This document shows positions 1 to 9,800 of a stretch of 64,000 bases of DNA, piece by piece. The notes beneath the pieces are model-generated. The model was not told where the DNA came from and ran no database searches. It saw only the letters and a program-made list of their open reading frames with translations. The translations under genes were made by a program, and so were the position numbers. Source of the DNA: Owenweeksia hongkongensis DSM 17368 (GTDB lineage Bacteria > Bacteroidota > Bacteroidia > Flavobacteriales > Schleiferiaceae). The stretch is from NCBI RefSeq assembly GCF_000236705.1, contig NC_016599.1, positions 2,294,001-2,358,000 on the forward strand, given 5' to 3'. How positions within the stretch are numbered: the first letter of the stretch is position 1; each line of letters begins with the position of its first letter.

Positions 1-6
1 TAACTT

Positions 7-166
7 AGCCACCTATGGAACACGAGGTTCTAAAAAGCCTTCATAATCCTCTTCTATCAGAAGTATTTACTAATACGTAAGGTTTCTATCAAGACAAACC
101 TTATCTCTAAGACACTTATTTACAGGAAGAAATACACCTCAAATCATAAAAGCCACCTATGGAACA
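7..166. repeat. 16-bp direct repeat pair
   Basis: The 16-mer AGCCACCTATGGAACA occurs at 7-22 and again at 151-166, downstream of the last gene of the minus-strand toxin-like unit. No coding function is visible in the 128 bases between the copies. Such short duplications are common at the 3' edge of polymorphic toxin loci, where cassettes are exchanged, but two copies alone do not prove this. Confidence 0.5.
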
Positions 167-207
167 TTACCGGGGGTTTTACGTTTTAGGTTTCGGAGAA
201 ATTCAAT

Positions 208-870
208 CTATTGATTCGATAAACTACTACCCTGAGGAACCGGAGGAGGAGGCATAAACACAGGGTATTCAAAAAAACTACTATCACTGAGAACCTTATC
301 TACCAATAGACCTAAGACTCTCAAATCCCTGTTTTCAAAATCACCTCCTTTAGATATAGTATACTTATTCTCCAACGGATCCGCAAAAGCAAGAAAACCA
401 AACTCTCCACTAAAGTAGACGTATCGAAACCTATGCGAGCTTTCTAATTCATCAACCTTGAACTTAAAAACCCTTGTGCTAGTTTCATGAATTTGATATT
501 CCTTTACTTCCACCAAACGAGTATCACTAGGCATAATAAATCCAAGATTTTTATTTTTTTCTACAACTGGAGTAAGAACTCTACTTGCATTTTTTAAATC
601 GTAAATCTTCCAGCAACGACAATTAAGTTTCAGATCACAATAGCTAATTGAATCATTTTCAAATAATAAATTCAACTTGAAACCAAAAACGCTTGACCAA
701 TATAAGCTCCCACAATCCGTTCTTTCAAAAAAAACAGAATCAACCTGCATCAATTCGTTACTATCAAAACTAATTGTTTGGTACACTATTACGCCCCGTT
801 GATCTGACACTTCATCCTCACACGAACAACAAACAAATAAACATAGAGCTACTAACAATATTCTTAACAT
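208..870 (-). CDS. Predicted lipoprotein, candidate immunity/partner protein of the RHS toxin-like gene
   Basis: A 220-residue protein that I cannot assign to a named family. It begins with a short hydrophobic segment (residues 2-16) ending in a Cys-rich stretch VCCSC followed by acidic residues, which suggests a lipoprotein signal with Cys17 or Cys14 as the modified residue; the lipobox is not canonical. The rest looks like a soluble beta-rich domain facing the periplasm or the cell exterior. It starts 4 bp after the stop of the giant RHS gene on the same strand, so the two are almost certainly co-transcribed and perhaps translationally coupled. In polymorphic toxin systems the gene directly after the toxin usually encodes its immunity protein. 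That role is an inference from position; no immunity fold was recognised. Confidence 0.75.
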   Translation of the reverse strand: MLRILLVALCLFVCCSCEDEVSDQRGVIVYQTISFDSNELMQVDSVFFERTDCGSLYWSSVFGFKLNLLFENDSISYCDLKLNCRCWKIYDLKNASRVLTPVVEKNKNLGFIMPSDTRLVEVKEYQIHETSTRVFKFKVDELESSHRFRYVYFSGEFGFLAFADPLENKYTISKGGDFENRDLRVLGLLVDKVLSDSSFFEYPVFMPPPPVPQGSSLSNQ

Positions 871-874
871 AATA

Positions 875-3800
875 CTAATATCTAAAGTGCCACATCTTAT
901 TTACAATCTGCTCTCTAGAATAATTCTGCTTGTACTTTGTATTCATCTGTCCCATAATCCTAAATCCTTGATTATAGAATCTCCCGTTACCATTCTGAGC
1001 GGCTCTCCTAGATGCATAGTGATGCGGGCTACCACTTATTGTGCTCGGTACATTTGAATAATCAAAACCACCTCCATCTAAGAAATCAGCCGCAAAAAGA
1101 TCTCCATGAATAAAAGCCTCGTGAGTAATAGTTCCAACCAAATTATACATATACTCGCCTTTACCAATATTACCACTCAAATAATTAGAATTATTCTCGT
1201 TGGTTGAAGCTGTGTTTAGTGAGATTGTGATTTTACCCCTTTCTCCATCCAAATCAACATCTGTAACACCATTTGCACTACTGATAGTACCATCTTTATT
1301 TGTAATAATTTTGGAATCAAACTTCACATCTAATCCCTCCTTATCATATTTGCCCTGCGAATAGGTAACTCCAGCAATAGTCTGCCCCTCGGACGCATAG
1401 TCAGAAAGAAAGGTTTGTCCTTCTTTTGTTTGAGCAAAGTCTAAAAATGCTTGAGCTGTTTCAGCACAATAATTTGGACTATTTTCATCCAGCAAAGCAG
1501 GATCAATCTGATTCCCGTCTGGGTCAATCAACATTATTGGATTATTTGCCACGAAGGTGTAAGGTGACAGACTTGGGTATTTTGCAGCCATCGCATCAAC
1601 TCCCAACCACACACTGGTCTGCGGATTATAATATCTGGCCCCGTAGTAGTAATTCCCCGTCTCTTCATCCAGTTCCTTGGCGTTAAACTTATAACGAGAC
1701 CTAAAACCAGATAAAAACCCAAGATCTTGACTTACCAAAGGTTCACCCCACGGGCTATACCAGAAAAACTGATGAGGTAGTCCTCCTGAGTTAGTAACAT
1801 ACTCCGTGTTACCCAGATAATCAGGGTGATACCAATACATCACTTTTTTTGCTTCGCAGTCTTCACCACTTTGCTCTGTCCAATAGATACTCTCAGCGCA
1901 CCTACATTCTAGCGTTTGGCATGGACTCTCATTCACTGCCATTTCATAGGCCTCAAAAGGTTTTAAATCTGATAACTCCGGAGCTTCTAACAATGTTGAC
2001 AAATCTATATCAAAAGCTTGGTCTCGTCTTACTGCTAATTTAGAAAATAAATCGTGCAAATCGACTATTCCCCCGGGAGTTTCGGGGCTTGTGGGGCTAT
2101 AGGATTCTGGTGGAAAATCAACCTTTGGAGTTAAGGTATAGCTCATTTGCCCACTAGCAATACGCTGACTTCCCATGTAGTAGTGCTTGGATCCTTCAGC
2201 AGTATTGTTATAATTGGTAACCACATAATAAGGATTCACATAAAGTGTATATCCATCTAGCGTCATATTACTTATGTCAAAAGACTCATTTGATCCACCT
2301 TGAGAAGATAAATAATTTCCTTTCATTATGCGTTCCCCATTTTGGTCATACACATAATGAGAAATTCCATTATCATTCATAACTCCGCGTAAATGATTTA
2401 GTTCATTCCAAATAAAATCCTGCTGCTCATTAGGCAGGTCTATCTGGATTACATTTCCCGCATCATCATAATGGTAAATGGTTTCATCAGTAGTAGTGTG
2501 ATCGGTAATGGAGTTAATCTGATGACTTTTTCTTTTCTCAAGCTCTTCTTCCGTATCGAGTTCATATTCCAGTTCGTAAGCAATGCCATCAAAGTCCTGA
2601 TTTTTCGTAAGCAATCCCCCCGCATCATCATACGTCATAGATAAATCTAATGGCCTGCCATCAAACATACCTGAAGCTGAACTTAACCTATTCAAATCGT
2701 CATAATTATACTGCATATCATACTCTCCACCTTCAATTCCAAATAAGGCAAAACCTAAGGTTTGGTCATAGTCAAAACCGGAGGCTTCATTACCTACCGT
2801 CTTAACATTTCCATATGGATCGTAGGTGTAATCTTTAGTCAATAAATTTGTCCTAGAAGTTGTATTATCTGACCATAATGTTCCTGTTCCTGAGAGTAAG
2901 TTTAACCCTGTTAACCTTCTTGAATAACTATCGTATTCGAAATCTGTAGTTGTTCCGTTACTGTAATTTAGCTGCACAATATTTCCGAAACCATCATAAT
3001 AAATGTTATCCACAATGGACGCATCCATTGGGTTTGCTGCCTCATGATGCGTATCCATGCCAAGTAATTCCCCGGTTGGCGTATAATTGTAGGTTAAAAT
3101 CTCGGCATCAGGATAAACTATTTCACGCATCCTACCCCATGAATCATATTTATATTGAAAGTCGTACTTTCTTGTACCCCCGTCCAACGTCCATATTTGC
3201 TTTTCCTCAGTAATACGATTTCCAAGTTCATCAAAGGTATATTCTTCTTTCACTGTATTTTGACTACCCTGATTTACGGAAACAACTCTTCCAGCACCAT
3301 TTTTACCGTCTCCTTCACTACCCCAAGAATAATATACATTATAAGTTTTTTTCGACTCTGAGTCAGCCATTACTCGTTTTTTAATTCGATTGTATTCGTA
3401 GTCCATAGTGATTCCTGCTGTACCAGTTAAAGGGGTTTTCTGTTTAATTAAATTACCAGCATTATCATAAGTGAAATCCGTCCTACCTCTATCCGGATGA
3501 ATTTCATAAGTTATTCTACCAAAAGCATCGTATCCATAAGTTGTTTCAAGCTCTATAGGGTCTGTACTACTTAACAATTGACCTAATGCATCAAATTCAA
3601 AAGTTGTGAACTGACTTACCCCAGAAGAATTCCCTTTTGTTTGTCTAGCAATCGTTTGCCCCTCAGCATTTATAAAATTTGTGTATGTTCTGTTTGAGTT
3701 AACCTTAGTCTCAATATTGAAACATCTCTCAGCAAATGGGGTGTTTACCTCACTCCAGCTATATTTTATTTGAGTTTGTACGGTAGCTCCCTGCTCACGT

Positions 3801-6800
3801 ATATCAACATGAAGAATCGGCTTCCCTACATAATCATAAGCAACAGATTTTGTTATTGTACTGGAAACCCCTGTATTTATAACTGAAATTGGATCAGCCC
3901 CATCTTCAAGCATGGATAGTGTTGTTACACTATCTCTTCCTAAATAATCATAAGCAGTTATTCCTGATACTTCACGAACCTTTTTATAAGAATAAACGCC
4001 TGAGCTTTCCAGGTTTCCTGCAGCATCCTTCTTTACCTGAACAACACGACTCATTCCATCTATAAAAGTGGCGGTCTGCATCACCTGAGACATTGAGGGT
4101 CTGCTACTGAAGTTATCATCACTATCACAATTAATTGAAGGAGGGTTGGAGGCCATAGTACCAGAAACCCCCATATTGTGACTGGTTATAGCAACAGGAA
4201 CAGTTCCCCCAGCAGTACCTTCTGGATAATACTCAAAAGAAATTGTAGCTGCTGATCCAGGATTAGCATACTCTCTAGGGCCATAAACAGCTTTTAATCT
4301 ATCTTTACCGTCATACTGATAGGCAGTTGCGTGTCCATTGATCCCAACTTGTCGAAGCAGGTTTCCTGTCCGCTGTTCATATTTATAGCAAGCCTCATCA
4401 CCATAACTATTCCATACACGCTTTACAAACTGATTACAGTCAGTTTCATATTCATAATTGGTAACCAACCTTTCATTATTCAAGTTATTTGGAGATGTGA
4501 TTTTTGTAACATTTCCAAAACCATCATAAAGTAAATCCGTTTGTGTAAAGCTAGAGCCCGTGAAATTAAGTTCGTTCTTAATTTTAGCAACACCCTTACC
4601 ATTACCTGTTAACTCTACGCTGGTTCCTCTTCTGAACCCAGGTGAATTATTCACACCAATAAATATTTTGTGGCTTTTTAAGACATTCGCTCGATAATCT
4701 GATTTATTATCAAGGGGGAAATAATCCATCTCAGCAATAATTGGCGCATGATAATTACAGTCATATTGCTTTTTTGTAATATTCGTTGTCTTAACTACAT
4801 ACTTTCTAAAAACCAACTCTATCGGAGGGTTATCGCCACCTTGCGATGTGCATGAATTTGGACTTTGAAACTCATATTCAGGAACACAAATATTAATATC
4901 TTCATAACCATGATGCCCAAAATCATCTGAATGCAGGGTAAAACACACTTCTCCAGTATTGGGGTCTACTACAAAATCGTTAAACGGGTATGTAAAACCG
5001 TAAAGCTCGCCATAAAAGTGGCTGTTGTCCTCCAAATATTCATATTCAGAATTGTCAATTACACCTACAATAGCATCCGAAACACCACTAATAACATTGC
5101 TCCCCTTTCTTGAGTACCAGGTCACGTTGGTATATTCATCATAGTCCAATTCATAAACCAAAGAATGAAACAAGCTTTCCTCCTGATAATCAGGGAAAGT
5201 TACATCCTCCTTTTCAATTAGGGCTGGAAAAATAGTTTGCGTTTCACTAAGGGCGTTTGCATTTACTAAAACAAACTCGTCATAAGGTTTTTCAAGCATA
5301 CCAATAGAGCTTCCAGATTGAATTACATTCCTGTATTCATAAGTATTCTTTGTTCTTTTAATATCTTGTATTAATGGACATGGAACCAAATCTCCTTCGA
5401 CATCACACCACCCTTCTTCATGATATAAATTATAATTAAAAAATGGATATCCTTTTAAATACTCAGCCTTTCGTATTTCCTGTGGCGAAGTGCTTGATGG
5501 TCTAAAATACTCTACTACAGTAGAGGTATATCTGGCTATCGGATCTGTATTAACAGTAGGCATTGGATTGTCAGCTTCTCTTAAAGTTTGAACTCTTGTA
5601 AACCCAATAAAGTCACGCTCTCGTCTGCTCTTAATACCTCCATCATACTTAAAACTAAGTTGTATATCGTCAGCCCCATCAATATCTTCTCCTTGATCCT
5701 GTAAATCCAAACCATCGTCAATCACCACCTGAGATAAAACCCATTTACTATATGGCATATCCCACACCATTACTTCATTATCTGCGGAAGTACTAGTTTT
5801 GATTGCTACAGGATAATTTCCATATTTATTACCTTCTCTGTGGTAATTAATGCTGAAGCTACCGCCAAGTGGATTTGTCACAGTACTTAATAAATTACTG
5901 TTTCCAATGACATTTGTAGCGTAACGAACTGATAACTTACCAAAACCATCACTACTCACAATATCAGGGATATTATCACCATTCATATCACGAAGCGTGC
6001 TATTGGTTTTGTTGAGAGCAAAATTAGCTTGAGCATTGCCACTAAGCGAGGTTTTTATCGATGCACCAGGTGGCACGGTTGCAGATGGAAAACTATATGT
6101 TCCTGCAATGTTTCCATATACACCAAGAGCCTCACTCTTACCTAAATCAATACCAGAAATTCCAAAAGGACCACTCCATTCAGTCCCTAGATTATAGTAC
6201 ACACTTACTGCACTTCCACTTGAAACTGCAATATCCAATAAGCCATCGCCATTATAATCTATGAACTGTTTCGCAACCTCACCTCCTGTAACATTTAAGC
6301 CAATACCAGCACTAAAACTTCCACCAACCTTGTCAGTGGCATCATCTAAGCTAGACAAGCCAAGTCCCAAACTTCCACTGGTAGAATTGGATTTATTCAA
6401 ACTAGATTGGGATAAACTTGTATTAACCGACACTGCCTCAAAGAGCCCATTGCCCCTGTTGTATTCTATTAATATGTCAGTGCTGTTATCAGATGAAACT
6501 CTATCCGGTAAACCATCCCCATTTATATCCAACCACTCGAATTCAGAATAATTTGACCCTAGACCAGCAGAACCGCTAACATTTCCAGTTTTCATAAATC
6601 TCTTGTCGTTGTTGGCAAAAGACCCTGCAATCGTCATGGTAACAGACTCTGATATGGACTTACCCAAATTTCCATCCGAGTCAAAAAAGTCTGTTTCATT
6701 AGCATAACCCCCTAGTGGAACCGTTACTTGCATTTTAGGGTCACTATTGTCATACTTTATAATATCAGGATAGCCATCACCATTTATATCCAAATATGCT

Positions 6801-9800
6801 GTTTGAGGCTTCGAATTGAAGGCACTACCAATGTTACGGGTTTCCGATTGTCCTAGTAAACCAGCTGCAGCGGTAACATTATCAGCCAAAGAATTACTGG
6901 TTGTAACAATTGGAATTCCTTCAGCTAAGTAATTTCCAGAATTTGCAGGAACTGTAGGTTTGATCATTCTTGGTGACTCAGCAAATTTACCAGGACTTGT
7001 AGCCCCATCATTTGCATAAACTCCTTCATGTCCATTCCATGCAGACCAACAGTCCAGTTTCTCATCGCTGCCATTTGCATAATTTTCTTTGATGTAGCTA
7101 GGAAGGCGAGACGGTCTTTCCCATCTCCGAGCAATAAGCATGTGGAATTTATCAGTTGCAGGTGTGGGGCTGCTTTCTGTAATTTCCTGTTGCATATCGG
7201 ATATTTCAGGTTCGTTTTTTTGATAGTTTTTTTCTTCAGATATCATTGAGGAATTTAACTGCATCTCACTCACACCAATCGGTGCATCAGGATTGTCTGC
7301 ATCGTTCCAGCAAAACTGTCCCCAACCCAAATGATAATCCTGTAGTGCTGTCCGGTTGATAGCAAACACGTCAAAATTTACGCTTGTCGCTTCTTGTATT
7401 CCCCCTTGGGTGAGATTTTTGTAGGAAATAGAAGAGGTGGAAGACCGTAAAAATGCGCCCAACAACTTATCCTGGCAAAACCATCCCACATGAGCAGTTC
7501 CTTCCAACACCTGCTCTCTGCTAAATCCATAAACAGTTGATGAACTAGCCTGTGTAACAACCTGCGAGTAGCTTTTATCCGTATAGTACGCATAGGTTCC
7601 ATTGGTGTTTATTTTAAGGACCATTTTACTCAATAACCCTCCAGCCGTTTTAGAAACAAACCAAGCATATTTTGGAGATCCTTCAGATATTTCATCGGTA
7701 GTAAATGCAGAAAGTACATTGCTAAAGCTTACAACAGGCCAAAATCGCATTTGATCTGAACCTGCACCTGAAGTCGTTACTGGATATGATGCCTCTAATT
7801 GAAGTACCTTATTATAGGTATGATACATTACCGATGGGTATTTTTTTCTGGTAGGTAGACCACATGGGTCATCCCCAAAACTCACCTCAGGACGCCAATT
7901 AATTGCTTTCCAGTCCACATTAGATGAACTTAATACTTGGAAAAAAACATTCCATTCTCCTCCAGTCCCGTAACCCGGGATTTTTAAAAATGAATTCACA
8001 AAATTTGCTGGATTACCATTATTATCTACAAAATTACCTGTAAGATTCAGTGGAGACCCAGCACTTATTTTATTCGAAAATGAAAAGACACTCGAGGATG
8101 TTCCTCCATTAGGTGTCCAAAGAGCAGAAATTCTGAACGTCACGTCATCGGTAAGATTGACACTACTATTAAGAGCAGGCCATGATACCTTAATGTACTT
8201 GTCATCGGTTGTTATAACACCTTGGCTAGCGGATAGCATAAAACCATCTTCATAGGTGCTTTCTGCATAGTCTATACCATTGGGGTCTACACGCGACAGA
8301 TTATTAGTGTATTTTACTTTAGGGTTCCAGTAGGCTAAGTCAGAATATCCATTATTTTTAGACTGTGTTCTAAACAAAATCTTCTCCCCTCGGTTCACGT
8401 GAACATTATTGGCTACCATATTCAAAGAACTACTTCCTGAGACATCTGTCATCGCCACTAAAAATGTTGAACCCTTTTGTATTCCCAGTCTTAATCCATC
8501 CACAGTATTAACATCGCAAGTAGCCGTTCCTGATATATTTACATAGCCGTCCATTGGAGCCTCCCAAGTACGTACCATTTGCAAATCTGGTAAAGACTCG
8601 TCATCTGTATAAGTGGAGGCAGATGTCCCTTTGATTACTGGGTTTGGTGTTTGTTCACTGGAAACATCAAAACTATAATCACCAGCTTGATTCATTCTCC
8701 CAAAGTATACCACCCCCTGATTTACCAAGTCCTTAAAACCATCTGCATTATAATCTGTCAAATACCTGTAGTTAAAGGACCGGTTGTTATTATAATTCAA
8801 ACCGTAATACAACGCGTTTAATGGCATGGCAAAATTTACTCCCGTACTGAATGAAATACTCATCGATTCATTTAATGAACCAGGTTGTGAAATTCTCCTT
8901 GATTTACCAAAAAACTGACTACCATCCGCTTGAGTTTTTAATGGTAGATACGCTTTATGAATACCAGCATCAAACATAATATCGGGCAATCCATCGCCAT
9001 TAAAATCATCTAAATTTATCTTGGATTGAGTAACACTTTGTGACAACCCCATACTTCCTGAAAAAGTCCATGCCTTGGTTGGAATAAAACTACTTCCGGT
9101 AAAACAGACACCCAACCCTACCGAACCTCCAGCTCCCCAGCCCGAAGTAACGGAGGAGTTAATACTTGAAGGCTCTGCTTGTTGGCTAAGTGGAAGCGCA
9201 ATTTTCTTGATTTTATCATCCATACCACTAAACAAGTTATTAAAGGGCCCAATATTGGTATTGATTGGAGTAGGATTTCCATAAGTAATCCGATTTCCTG
9301 AGGTATGATAGGTAAAACTATGTTCATGAAATTCGTCATCATTTTTATCATACTTGGTAATGCTGAGGAGCGTCTTCTTTCCAAAATCTCCATTTCCATA
9401 TGTCATATGGTATCTGCTTATTTCTACAGTATCATTACTTAAGTTTGGATCTACATATCGTATTTTGATATTATTCAATGAATGATAGTCAAGCTCTTTG
9501 ATGCCGGCTTTTAAGTTTATTGTAGCATCCTGACGGTCTTTTGTTTTCTTAAACTCTACGATGTAACGTGGTGCATCCCCTCCATCAAAGCCTGTATAAG
9601 CTATTTTTGAGAGAACAGCATAATGTCCATCCTTTTTTGCATCAGTTGCTGAGTTCTCTGTTCCAATATCATAGTAGTATTTGATGTAATTACCCCAGCG
9701 ATCTTTTGTCATCGCCAAAAACCATTTTACAATATTCCCGCCAGGACCATCTGATAAAACATAGCTTGCGTCAAAAGAAGTTCCATCTGTGGTACCATAA

